A stretch of 9,261 nt of DNA from JBBSEZ01 sp038239195. Lineage in GTDB: Bacteria; Planctomycetota; Planctomycetia; Gemmatales; Gemmataceae. The stretch is taken from assembly GCA_038239195.1 (NCBI GenBank), contig JBBSEZ010000398.1, positions 1 to 9,261 of the forward strand, given 5' to 3'. Numbering within the stretch: position 1 is the stretch's first letter; the number at the start of each line of letters is the position of its first letter. The translations under genes were made by a program, and so were the position numbers. Positions 1 through 7,400 of the stretch are shown here, piece after piece. The notes beneath the pieces are model-generated. The model saw only the letters and a program-made list of their open reading frames with translations, was not told where the DNA came from and made no database searches.

Positions 1-285
1 CCCGACCAGCCCCGCCAGCCCGCCCGCGCCGAGCCCCGCCTGCAACAGGCCGAACACGTCGTTGGGCGCCAGGAGGGGCTCGAGCTCCTCGACGCTGGGC
101 CGCACCGGCAGGCGGGCGGGCGGCATGCGCTGCGCCGCCCCCTTGCCCAGCCCGAGCAGCGCGAGCCAGTCGCGGCCCAGCCCGGCCACGGCCAGGGGCA
201 CGCGAGCCATCCACGTCAGGCGGAAGAAGCCGCCCGCCCAGAAGCGGGTCGTCGGGACGGCGGGGGGAGAGACTTCCTGCGACAT
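1..285 (-). CDS. N-terminal part of an unrecognised protein (runs off the window)
   Basis: Read on the minus strand, an ATG at 285 opens a frame of 95 codons with no stop before the window edge, so only the N-terminus is seen. The protein begins MSQEVSPPAV, continues with an aromatic and Arg-rich stretch (FFRLTWMARVPLAVAG, about residues 20-35), then a Gly/Ala/Leu-rich stretch and a Pro-rich linker. The tail VEELEPLLAPNDVFGLLQAG looks helical. There is no classical signal peptide; the hydrophobic patch near residues 28-46 is short and interrupted by charges. An AAGGA-like ribosome site lies 9 nt upstream (295-299) and a TTGACT/TAGCCT promoter candidate lies further up (383-412). I do not recognise the family. 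The start choice is supported by the ribosome site and by loss of coding character upstream. The repeated Gly-Ala/Gly-Leu at the visible end could lead into a membrane segment. Confidence 0.6.
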   Translation of the reverse strand, partial: MSQEVSPPAVPTTRFWAGGFFRLTWMARVPLAVAGLGRDWLALLGLGKGAAQRMPPARLPVRPSVEELEPLLAPNDVFGLLQAGLGAGGLAGLVG

Positions 286-382
286 TGGCGGCGGTCCTTG
301 CAGGTACGCCGGGCGAGGATGGGGCGCCTCGAAGGGACCGGACAGGTTGCGGTGGGGGCCTGCCGGAAAGGGCGTGAAGGAA

Positions 383-412
383 AGGCTAGCGGCGCGCCTC
401 GCCACAAGTCAA
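383..412 (-). promoter_or_regulatory. Candidate sigma70-type promoter for the partial minus-strand gene
   Basis: On the minus strand TTGACT (412-407) and TAGCCT (388-383) are separated by 18 nt. The -35 box matches the consensus at 5 of 6 positions and the -10 box at 4 of 6. Transcription would start near 375, leaving a leader of about 90 nt before the ATG at 285. Planctomycete promoters are poorly defined, so this rests only on resemblance to the general bacterial consensus. Confidence 0.4.
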
Positions 413-671
413 GTCTTCTTCGCGCCCGGGCGTCATTTTCTTTCGACGGTCATCCGCCCCGTCCGCGATTGCTCGCCTGCTCCTTCAAGGGCTCGCCAAG
501 GGCCCGCGAAGCGGACGTCCGGTAGGCTCGTCAAATCCATTTGCCCTCCGAAAAAGCCGACGGCCGTGCTAGACTGCGCAAGGGGTGGCGCGCCCCCCGG
601 TCCCTCCGCGCGCCTCCCTGTCGGCCAGGAAAGAAGGGGGGCTCGCCGGCGCGGGCCCTGACCGAGCGGCA

Positions 672-687
672 CTCCCCGCGCGGGGAG
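672..687. repeat. Perfect 16-bp palindrome
   Basis: CTCCCCGCGCGGGGAG reads the same on both strands. With no loop it would work better as a DNA-level dyad than as an RNA hairpin. It sits just left of the first stem-loop repeat copy. No adjacent gene gives it an obvious operator role. Confidence 0.5.
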
Positions 688-716
688 AGGCCGGCCCACG
701 AGGAGTCGCTCAATGA

Positions 717-761
717 CGCTCAACGAGGGGGCGCCAGCCGTCACCCGCGGGCGGTTACGGC
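717..761 (+). repeat. Stem-loop repeat, left copy 1
   Basis: CTCAACGAGGGGGCGCC is followed by the stem GCCGTCAC (737-744), a 9-nt loop, and GTTACGGC (754-761), pairing over 8 bp with one G-T. The order CTCAACG, G-rich run, GCCGTCAC, ACGGGC-like loop, TTACGGC matches the reverse complement of the units in the 8241-8663 array. A weaker half-copy, CCCGTCACCAGACGGG, follows at about 782-797. Confidence 0.6.
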
Positions 762-957
762 GATGCGAAGGCGGTGGAGGGCCCGTCACCAGACGGGTGC
801 GGCGGGGCCTGCCGACGCCGGGTCGGCGAGGTTCGCCGTCCGTGTTCTGGGAGAGGAGGGGCTCCAGTGCTGTATTCAGAAAGCGTCAAGGGCGGGCCCG
901 CGCCGCTCGCCGTTCCCAGCCGGGGCCGACCTCGGGCCAGACGTTCGGGCCCGGGCC

Positions 958-1037
958 GTGTCGCTCGCCGTCGCCCAGCGGCCCGCAAACATGACCGGCC
1001 AGCCGTCACCAAACGGGCCTGTATCGGTGGCGGAACG
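958..1037 (+). repeat. Stem-loop repeat, left copy 2 (closest match to the right array)
   Basis: Positions 958-976 (GTGTCGCTCGCCGTCGCCC) are identical, as reverse complement, to 8629-8647 in the right-hand array. They are followed by a CGGCCCGCAAAC segment and the stem CCGTCACC (1003-1010) pairing with GGTGGCGG (1026-1033) over 8 bp with one wobble. Loop string ACGGGCCTGTA resembles the ACGGGCTGTAA of the right-hand units. This is the clearest evidence that both flanks carry the same element in opposite orientations. Confidence 0.7.
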
Positions 1038-1147
1038 ACCCAGCGGGCCCATCGCCAGACGGTTGCGGCGGCAGGCGCCCCGCGGAGAGCGCTCCTCCTG
1101 GCGCGGGAAGGCACTGTCTCGGCACCGGGAAGGCGCGGAGCGCGGCC

Positions 1148-1200
1148 TGTCGCCCAACGGCCCGCGAAGGAGGCTCATCTGCCGTCACCGCACGGGCCGG
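1148..1200 (+). repeat. Stem-loop repeat, left copy 3
   Basis: TGTCGCCCAACGGCCCGCGAA, then GCCGTCACC at 1181-1189 and ACGGGCCGGT, follow the same order of blocks as copy 2 and the right array. The closing arm of the stem is degraded to GGTCGGTGGG, so this copy is more decayed. A further CCCCAACGACCTGAACG string near 1219-1235 may be another partial copy. Confidence 0.5.
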
Positions 1201-1461
1201 TCGGTGGGCGGAGGCGGTCCCCCAACGACCTGAACGAGGGCGAGCGGCGCGGCGGGAAGGTCGTCGGGCCGCGAGCGCGGGAGGCGCTGTTCCGGGGCTT
1301 CGGATTGCGTCGGCCCTGCCCACGCCTCTGCCCTCTCCTTGCTACCGTTTGGACGGGGAAGCTCTCTTCGGTTGGGAGGTGGGCGTGCCCGAGCAAGCGG
1401 ACAGGCCCGGGCCCTCGCTTTCGCGAACTCACCCCTCGAGCCACCAGGAAGCAGGGGGAGT

Positions 1462-1470
1462 TGCTACAAT
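1462..1470 (+). promoter_or_regulatory. Candidate extended -10 promoter of the DUF3179-tlpA unit
   Basis: TGCTACAAT contains a TG-n extended -10 followed by TACAAT (5 of 6 to the consensus). No recognisable -35 box lies 16-18 nt upstream. Transcription would start near 1477, giving a leader of about 25 nt that includes the GAGG ribosome site at 1491-1494, 8 nt before the ATG. Confidence 0.35.
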
Positions 1471-1502
1471 ACCTCCTCGCTTGTCCTACCGAGGCCACGA
1501 CC

Positions 1503-2492
1503 ATGCGATACCTCGTGCTTGCCGCGCTGTTTCTCGCCTTCGGGGCCCTCGCGGGGGCCGCCCGGGAGCCGATCCTGGTCAAGGGCCCTGGCGCCCCTAC
1601 GACTCTCGTCAACCCGGCCTGTTCCCATTGCAAGGATGAGGCGGCGCGTCGGCGCGGGGAGCTGAAGGCCGACGATCGCGTCCTGTGCTGGACGCGCGGC
1701 AAGTACGACGGCGGGGCGATCCCCTACCGCTTCTTCCTCAACGCCTACCCCGTCATCAGCGACACCTATGGTGTGTTCGTCCACGATCCCGACGCCGGCT
1801 TCGCGAGGGGCTTCGCGCCTTCGCTCGACTTCGCGTTCCACGGCTGGCGGAACGGGGTCATGGCGATGCGCCACAAGGACGGCACGCTCTACTCCTGCCT
1901 GACGGGGGTCGCCTTTGCCGGCCCGAAGAAGGGGGCGCGCCTCGTTCCCGTGCCGACTCAGGTGGGCGCCTGGGGCGATTGGCTGGCGCGCTACCCCGAC
2001 ACCGTGGCCTACCGGATGTTCGACAAGTACAAGGCCGTCGAGGCGCCTCCTCGCGGCAGCCCCCACTCGCGCAAGAGCCGGGGCCCACTCGACAGGCGCT
2101 TGCCCGAGAAGGAAGAGGTGCTCGGCGTCGTGGCCGGCAAGCAGGCGCGGGCGTATCGCCTCGCCGACCTGGCGAAGGCAGGCGTCGTGCGCGACACGCT
2201 GGACGGCGCCCCCTGTGTGGTGCTCTACTACGGCCTCACGCGGACGGCGTCGGCTTACCGGCCCGAGGCGGAGGAGGCGGGGAAGCGGGGCATCAAGGTC
2301 ACGCTTGTGCCCGACGGCCGGGTTGCCAGCGCCCCGTTCCGCGATAAGGAGACGGGCTCGCGGTGGGACGTGGCCGGGCGCTGCGTGGCGGGCGATTTGA
2401 AGGGCCGCGTGCTGCCGTGGGTGGACAGCACGCAGGTGCGCTGGTTCGCCTGGGCGGCGGAGCATCCTCACGTGACGATCCACCCCCGCTGA
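1503..2492 (+). CDS. Secreted DUF3179 domain-containing protein
   Basis: The 329-residue protein belongs by its motifs to the DUF3179 family, which has no established biochemical role. Residues 1-20 (MRYLVLAALFLAFGALAGAA) form a signal peptide, so it should act outside the cytoplasm. Family-like segments are GGAIPYRFFLNAYPVISDTYG (about 70-90), the AGPKKGARLVPVPTQVGAWGDW block (139-160) with YPDTVAYR after it, GVVAGKQARAYRLADL (208-223), and the C-terminal WDVAGRCVAGDLKG (288-301) with WFAWAAEHP (314-322). The YCPLC-type motif seen in many family members is absent from the centre. Instead there is a CxxC near the mature N-terminus (PACSHCKDE, Cys40 and Cys43), plus Cys62, Cys132, Cys238 and Cys294. 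The start is set by GAGG 8 nt upstream and by the signal peptide. The tlpA-like gene begins 12 nt after the stop, implying an operon. Family call is strong; function unknown. Confidence 0.85.
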   Translation: MRYLVLAALFLAFGALAGAAREPILVKGPGAPTTLVNPACSHCKDEAARRRGELKADDRVLCWTRGKYDGGAIPYRFFLNAYPVISDTYGVFVHDPDAGFARGFAPSLDFAFHGWRNGVMAMRHKDGTLYSCLTGVAFAGPKKGARLVPVPTQVGAWGDWLARYPDTVAYRMFDKYKAVEAPPRGSPHSRKSRGPLDRRLPEKEEVLGVVAGKQARAYRLADLAKAGVVRDTLDGAPCVVLYYGLTRTASAYRPEAEEAGKRGIKVTLVPDGRVASAPFRDKETGSRWDVAGRCVAGDLKGRVLPWVDSTQVRWFAWAAEHPHVTIHPR

Positions 2493-2504
2493 GGGCCTTC
2501 GAGC

Positions 2505-3416
2505 ATGAACGCACCACCGCGCGATCCCCTGGGTCGGCGCCTGCTGCAAGGGGCCGCCGAGGGAGCCAGCAGCGGGCTGTTGCTGTGGCTGGTCCTCAAC
2601 GTCGTTGGCGACGAGGTCCCTGGCTTCTGGCCGGTCGGGGTGAGCGTGGTGGCGGTGGGGGCCGTGCTGCTGGCCAGCGCCCGCGCCATCGCCAGCGGCG
2701 TCGTGACGGCGCTGGCCGTCGGCGTGGGTGGGCTGCTCGTCGGGGCCTCCGTCGGGCAGTACGTCTCCTGGGAGACGACTTACGCGCGCACCGTCGCCAA
2801 GGGGGAAGGGAACAAGGCAGCCCGGGTCAACCGGGACTTCGCGCTCGCCGGCCCAGGGCTCGACGGCAAGACCGTCGATCTGAAGCAGTACCGCGGCAAG
2901 GTCGTCCTCGTCGATTTCTGGGCGACGTGGTGCCCCCCGTGCGTCGAGTCCCTGCCGGAACTGCTGAAGCTCTATCGCAAGTATCACTCCAAGGGCTTCG
3001 AGATCGTCGGCGTGAGCCTCGACACGTCGCGCGTTCGCCTGGACAAGTTCGTGCAGGCGCGCGAGATGTCCTGGCCGCAAATCATGTTCGACGAGGACGG
3101 CAAGCGCGAGTGGGAGAGCCCGCTCGCGAAAGAGCACGGCGTGCAGGGCATCCCCGCCACCTTCCTCATCAGTCGCGACGGCAAGATGGTGGGGCGCAAC
3201 CTGCGGGGGGCGGTGCTGGAAGAGAGCGTCGAGGCTCTGCTCGGCGCGAAGGAGGGGGAGGCGCTGCCGAAGGAAGGGTTGGTGCTGCAACGGAAGCTCG
3301 CCCTCGGCCCGATCGTCCTTGGCCTTGCCGGGCTGTTCCTCGGCTGCCTCGGAGGCGCTCTCCTCCAGCGCCGGCTCGACGAGGGACTTGCCGAGCAAGC
3401 AAGGAAGGCCTCGTGA
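2505..3416 (+). CDS. TlpA-like thioredoxin with N- and C-terminal membrane anchors
   Basis: This 303-residue protein carries a TlpA/ResA-type thioredoxin domain at about residues 108-248: the VVLVDFWATWCPPC active site with Cys143 and Cys146, KGFEIVGVSLD (163-173), and the cis-proline segment GIPATF (Pro217). Such domains are usually extracytoplasmic thiol-disulfide oxidoreductases that reduce cysteines of partner proteins, for example in cytochrome c maturation. Three hydrophobic segments precede it (about 21-35, 42-58, 62-84) and one follows (about 265-286). Arg-rich ends (RRLL at 11-14, QRRLDE at 288-293) fit a topology with both termini inside and the catalytic domain outside. The GAGGG ribosome site (2491-2495) overlaps the stop of the DUF3179 gene, 9 nt before the ATG, which supports co-expression. 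Most TlpA proteins have only an N-terminal anchor, so the C-terminal segment is unusual. Confidence 0.88.
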   Translation: MNAPPRDPLGRRLLQGAAEGASSGLLLWLVLNVVGDEVPGFWPVGVSVVAVGAVLLASARAIASGVVTALAVGVGGLLVGASVGQYVSWETTYARTVAKGEGNKAARVNRDFALAGPGLDGKTVDLKQYRGKVVLVDFWATWCPPCVESLPELLKLYRKYHSKGFEIVGVSLDTSRVRLDKFVQAREMSWPQIMFDEDGKREWESPLAKEHGVQGIPATFLISRDGKMVGRNLRGAVLEESVEALLGAKEGEALPKEGLVLQRKLALGPIVLGLAGLFLGCLGGALLQRRLDEGLAEQARKAS

Positions 3417-3667
3417 CCCTCGTCCTCCGTCACGTCGCTCAGGTCGTCGGCACGGCACCGGCCGGCACGTTGTACTGACGGGGCCAGCAGATCCGGGATG
3501 CGGGGCTCGTCCGCGACGGCAAGGTCCTCGTCGAGGGCGACAAGGTGGTCTGGGTGGGCCCCCACCGCGGGCTCCCGCCGCAGGCCGAGATCGTCGAGGC
3601 CTCCGGCTGCGTGGTGCTGCCTGGGCTGGTCGATAGTCCTACCCACCTCCTTTTCCCGTCGCACCGA
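3413..3667 (+). pseudogene. Remnant of an imidazolonepropionase-like amidohydrolase (5' end only)
   Basis: A GTG at 3413 overlaps the tlpA-like stop and has a GGAAGG-type site just upstream. It reads VTLVLRHVAQVVGTAPAG and meets an in-frame TGA at 3476-3478. Reading straight on in the same frame gives IRDAGLVRDGKVLVEGDKV, WVGP, then IVEASGCVVLPGLVDSPTHL. This order is the N-terminal beta-sandwich and first metal motif of amidohydrolases, closest to HutI (imidazolonepropionase, histidine degradation). Intact members run to about 400 residues with the metal motif as D-x-HTH or DSHTHL. Here the first histidine is proline (codon 3638-3640). Homology vanishes after about residue 85, and the continuing frame to 3778 is unrelated Arg/Pro-rich sequence. 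Stop codon, lost metal ligand and missing barrel together mark it as dead. HutI rather than another amidohydrolase is likely but not certain. Confidence 0.7.
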
Positions 3668-3969
3668 GTGTCCCTCGTCTTGACAGGAAAGCCTCGCCGC
3701 GCGTGCAAACGGCCGGTCCTCGGCCCCTGTTTCGCCCCTGACCGACCAGGAAGACCGGGGAGAATGGTCGTAAAATAAGTCGCGCAAGGGATTTAGGGGT
3801 TGTGACGGTGAACCGGCTCGAACGAGGACAGTCAGGATAGGGGCTGCGCAGGGGGCGGGGGCGCTTTGCGGGGTGGAAAAAAGGGCCTCGTCGGCGACCG
3901 CGGAGAGCGTTCATGGCGTAGAATGGAAGTGCAAGCCAACCACTGCTTCGCTCGTAGGAGGGTAGCGAC
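3668..3969. other. Gene-free leader region upstream of csrA
   Basis: I find no protein-like frame here. A TTGACA at 3680-3685 has no matching -10 box at the right distance and overlaps an AGGAAAGCCT string resembling part of the REP-like palindrome. An AT-rich GTAAAATAAG lies at about 3769-3778. The best -10 candidate for csrA is TAGAAT at 3919-3924 without a clear -35 box; it would start transcription near 3931. Confidence 0.4.
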
Positions 3970-4167
3970 ATGCTGGTCCTGAGCCGCAAACTCGGCGAGA
4001 AAATCTTCATCGGGGAAAACATCTGCATCACGGTGGTGGACATCGACCGGGGCAAGATCCGCCTCGGGATCGAAGCGCCCCGCGACGTGCCGATCTATCG
4101 GCAGGAGCTCTTGCCGTTGAAAAACGGCGAGCCGACCGTCCCCGGTGCCTCTCCCGTCCCCCACTGA
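3970..4167 (+). CDS. csrA: Carbon storage regulator CsrA
   Basis: The 65-residue product is a full-length CsrA/RsmA, a small dimeric RNA-binding protein that recognises GGA motifs, often in hairpin loops, and represses or activates translation of target mRNAs. The family pattern is clear throughout: MLVLSRKLGEKIFIGENI at the start, ITVVDIDRGKIRLGIEAPRDVPIYRQEL in the core. The RNA-contacting positions Leu4, Arg6 and Arg44 match the E. coli protein. The tail after about residue 50 (KNGEPTVPGASPVPH) is a variable Pro-rich extension. A strong GGAGG ribosome site (3957-3961) lies 8 nt before the ATG; it contains GGA, so self-binding is conceivable. In many bacteria csrA lies beside fliW or flagellar genes, but none is visible here. 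It ends before a strong terminator shared with the convergent gene. Confidence 0.95.
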   Translation: MLVLSRKLGEKIFIGENICITVVDIDRGKIRLGIEAPRDVPIYRQELLPLKNGEPTVPGASPVPH

Positions 4168-4257
4168 GGAGGGGGAGTCAGCGCGAACAACAAGGCTTTC
4201 GGGCGCGGCACGCCGGGCCCCTGACTGTCGGCAAGACGACGGACGTTCCCGTTTCCC

Positions 4258-4287
4258 GCGGAGATGAGGAGGCCATTTCATCCCCGC
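4258..4287 (+). promoter_or_regulatory. Imperfect hairpin with GGA in its loop, downstream of csrA
   Basis: GCGGAGATGA (4258-4267) pairs with TCATCCCCGC (4278-4287) over 9 of 10 positions, presenting the loop GGAGGCCATT. A GGA in a hairpin loop is the typical CsrA recognition shape. The element would be in the csrA 3' untranslated region. A role in CsrA binding is inference only. Confidence 0.25.
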
Positions 4288-4374
4288 CCGTCGTGGTGAG
4301 CGTGGGCGAGTTTGGCCGAGCACGGATCGGCAGCGCGTCGAGCAGTGGTTGTCGGGGCCGGGACAGAACAGGAA

Positions 4375-4410
4375 GAGGCCCGGGAGCGCCAGACGGCGCT
4401 CCTGGGCCTC
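4375..4410. terminator. Strong hairpin, probable bidirectional terminator between csrA and the DUF3857 gene
   Basis: GAGGCCCGGGAGCGCC (4375-4390) pairs with GGCGCTCCTGGGCCTC (4395-4410) over 16 bp with one G-T pair and a 4-nt AGAC loop. On the plus strand it is followed by GTGTGTTTCTGCCTTCCTT. On the minus strand it is followed by TTCCTGTTCTGT. Both tails are pyrimidine-rich though not pure T runs. Its position between two converging genes, 207 nt after csrA and 38 nt after the DUF3857 stop, fits termination from both sides. Confidence 0.75.
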
Positions 4411-4448
4411 GTGTGTTTCTGCCTTCCTTGCTTGTCGTTTCGCGCCGA

Positions 4449-7400
4449 TCACGTCGCCCCCTTCGATCGCGCCGCCTTCTCCAGGGCACTGAGTTGCTCG
4501 GCCATTTCCTTGTCGGCCGGCTTGAGCTTCACCGCCGCGCGCTGGGCTGCCAGCGCCTCGTCCACCTTCCCCGCGCGGAACAGCCCATCGGCGAGGGCGT
4601 GCAGCGCGTCGGCGTCCTTTTTCTCGCTCAGGTCCGCCGCCTTCCGCAGGTCGTCGAGGGCCCCTGGCGCCCCTCTTTCGAGGCGCACCCGGCCGCGGAC
4701 GTAGTAGCCGCCCGCGTCGTTGGGGCTGAGGCGCACCGCTTCCTCCCCACTCGCCAGGGCCGCGGCCAGCTTGCCCTTGTCGAGCGCCAGCCGGCCGCGC
4801 AGAGCGTGGGCAGGGCCAATGCTCAGCCCGGGGCCGAACGCCTTCGCCAGCAGCGCCTCCACCTTGGCGGGCGGTTGGCCCTCGGTGTGGGCGGCCTCGG
4901 CGCACGCCAGCGCGTCGAGCGCCGGCCCCGGTCCCTTGCTCACCTTGCCGAGCGCGGCGCGGCGCGCCAGGAGAGCGCGCCCGCGAGCGCAGCGCTTGCG
5001 CAGCGCCGCCGGGGGGCGGGGCAGGCGGTCGGCCTTGTCGAGCGCGGTTTCGAGGTCGCGCAGGCGGGCCAGGGCGGTGTAGCCCTTGAGGAGGGCGGCC
5101 AGGACGGTCGCGTCGGCCTCGGCTCGTTCGAGGTGCAGCACCGCCTTCTCGGCCTCGCCGCGCTGGAGGTGGACCAGCCCGAGGATGCGCTGCGACTTCT
5201 CGTGGAAGCGCAGGTCGCGCGCCTTCGTGGCCAGCTCGAACGCCTCGTCGGGCCGACCCAGCTTCAAGTAGGCCTCCGCCGCCAGCAGCAGCCCCGTGGC
5301 GTCCTGACCGGCCAGCAGCACGTAGCGCCGCAGGTAGTCGAAGGCGTCGTTGCGCCGGTTGGCGATCATCGCCAGGCGGAGCAGCGACAGCAGCGGCTCC
5401 TCCGATTCGCGGTCGAGCGCCAGCGCTTGCTTGTAGGCGCGCGTCGCCTCGGCGACCTTGCCCAGGTCCTCATAGATGCGCGCCTTGAGCAGATGAACGC
5501 TCACGGTGTTCATCGCCTCGGCGTCCTCGCCGGCACCATCCTCGAGATGTTTCAGCGCGGTCTTCACGTCGTCGAGGCGGTAGAAGCTGCGCGCCAGTTG
5601 GTAGTGGGCCTGGGCGCGCTGGGCGGCACTGCCCTTCTGCGTGAGCGGCAGCAGCACCTTGCGGGCCTCCTCCTGCTTGCTGCGGCTGACGAGCGTGGTG
5701 CCCAGGGCGAGGGAGTGCCGCACCTCGTCGGGGAAGCGCTTGACCAGCTCGCGCTGCGCTGCTTCCTCGGCCGCGGGGCCCTCGGCCGCCTTCACCGATA
5801 GTTCCCACAGGTTGACGTCGTCGGGGCGGTAGTAGCGAGCGCGCTGCAGCACGCGGCGAGCGTCGGGGCCCTTGCCGGTCGCCTGGTAAAGTTTGGCCAG
5901 CGTCGCGGCGACGACGTTATCCTGGGGGGCGAAGGCCAGCACCGCCTCCAGGAGCGGGGCGGATGCGCTGTCGGTGGTCGGCTTGAGGGTCAGCCAGACG
6001 CGATAGCGGCGGTTGACGTCCTCGTGGAAGCGGCGGAACGCCTCGAAGTCGCCCGGCTCGACGCGCCGCTTCTCCAGCCGCATGGAGAAGACGACCTCGA
6101 AATCGCGGATGGCGTCGCCGTCGTTGAGCGCCTTGGTTCGGATGGTGAAACTGCCCCAGGCCGAGCGCAAGGTGCGGTCGAGGGGGAGGTCTTCGAGGCG
6201 ATGGGCCGGGTGGACGTGGACGACGTAGCGGTGGGTCGATTCGAAGGGAGCGTAGAAGACGAGAGGCGCCTTGCGGTCGTGGTCGAGGTTGTGGGCGAGA
6301 AAACGGCTCCACACCTTGCTGTCGGTGATGCTCCCCTCCAGCTCGCCCGTGCCGGTGAACTGCCGCGGCACCTCGTACTCCATCCACGCCTTCGTCGGCC
6401 GGTCGTAGTCTTGCAGCGCCTTCTCGTCCACCTCCAGGCGCAACAGGCGGGTGCGGCTGTTGGAGTCTTGCAGCTCGGCCGTCACCTGCCGGCGTCGCTC
6501 GCCGGGCGGCACTTCCACGTAGGTGTCGCGCTGCCCCAGGGCGGCGCTGCCGTGGGAGACGACGGTGCGCTGGCAGCGCGACGAGCCGTCGGCCCCGACC
6601 CAGACCTCGGTGGTCTGTTCGATCTTGTTGCTCTCGGCGCTGAGCGGCGGAGTGCGGGCGAGGCGCGTCTTGCCCTTGTCGTCGCAGAGGTAGCACAGCC
6701 GATCGCGGTCGTCGTGGGGCAGGAAGTCCCAGCCGGCCAGGCGCGAGGTGGTGTCGATCCAGTGCTGCTCCTTGCCGATGGTCACGAGCAGGATGGCGTG
6801 GGTGGCCCAGGGCGAGGGGACCGCCTCGACCACCTGGCCGTCGTCGAGGGTGCCGAGGGAGGCCAGTTCGACCTGGAGGCCCGCCTCGCGGAGCATGACG
6901 GCGAGCAACTGACTGGTGTCCTTGCAGTCGCCGAAGCGGTTGGCCAGCACGGTCGCCGGGGCGTGGGGCGTGTAATCGTGCTTCTCGCCGACCGACACGT
7001 AGCGGACGTTGCGGCGCACCCAGTAGGTGAGGGCCCGCGCCTTGGCGGCCGGCGTGGTCAGGCCCGCCGTCAACTCGCGGACGAGCTTGCTGACGTCGGG
7101 CGTGCATTTCCAGCACTCGTCGCGCAAGCGCCTCTTCCAGGTGCCCACCTCTTCCCACGACTTGAACGTCGAGCAGACGACGGAGGCCCGCAATTCCTCC
7201 TTCGAGGGGAGGTTGTCGTCCCCCGGGAGCTTGCGGAGATTGACCGCCTTCCAGTGGTAGAGGCGATTCTCGCCGACGTCGGCGATGGTGGGGACCATCT
7301 TGCCGACCGCGGTGGCGTATTTCAGCGCCTTGGCCTTGGGGACGCGGACGCGCAGCTCGTCGAGGACGACGGGATAACTGGGATCGCCGAAGGAGTAGCG

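Larger units (their letters stand above)
286..1502. other. Long gene-free stretch, GC-rich, with degenerate repeat copies
   Basis: No frame here looks like a real protein. The open frames are Arg/Pro/Gly-rich, as expected for random GC-rich DNA, and they run through the repeat copies. The first 130 nt are the leader and promoter region of the minus-strand gene. From about 413 to 660 I see nothing definite apart from a TGCTAGACT extended -10-like string (567-575) with no convincing gene behind it. From 717 to 1200 lie stem-loop repeat copies described separately. The last 40 nt are the promoter and ribosome site of the DUF3179 gene. A good-looking GAGGAG site precedes an ATG at 713, but the frame behind it is repeat sequence. 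Confidence 0.6.

Noticed and set aside
713..994. Possible small gene with a good GAGGAG ribosome site at 700-705
   Set aside because: The frame runs through the stem-loop repeat and its product is Arg/Gly/Pro-rich without any family feature; the ribosome site may be a remnant or chance.
774..2492. 572-codon open frame that includes the DUF3179 protein
   Set aside because: Only the part from 1503 has protein character. The upstream 243 codons are Arg/Pro/Gly-rich repeat sequence, and the signal peptide and ribosome site fix the start at 1503.
1464..3458. 664-codon open frame on the minus strand
   Set aside because: It is antisense to the well-supported DUF3179 and TlpA-like genes and is a by-product of GC-rich codon use.
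3680..3685. Perfect TTGACA -35 box upstream of csrA
   Set aside because: No acceptable -10 hexamer lies 16-19 nt downstream (the sequence there is GTGCAA-like), and the site is nearly 300 nt from csrA.
4293..5801. 502-codon open frame on the plus strand
   Set aside because: It crosses the terminator hairpin and is antisense to the TPR region of the DUF3857 gene.
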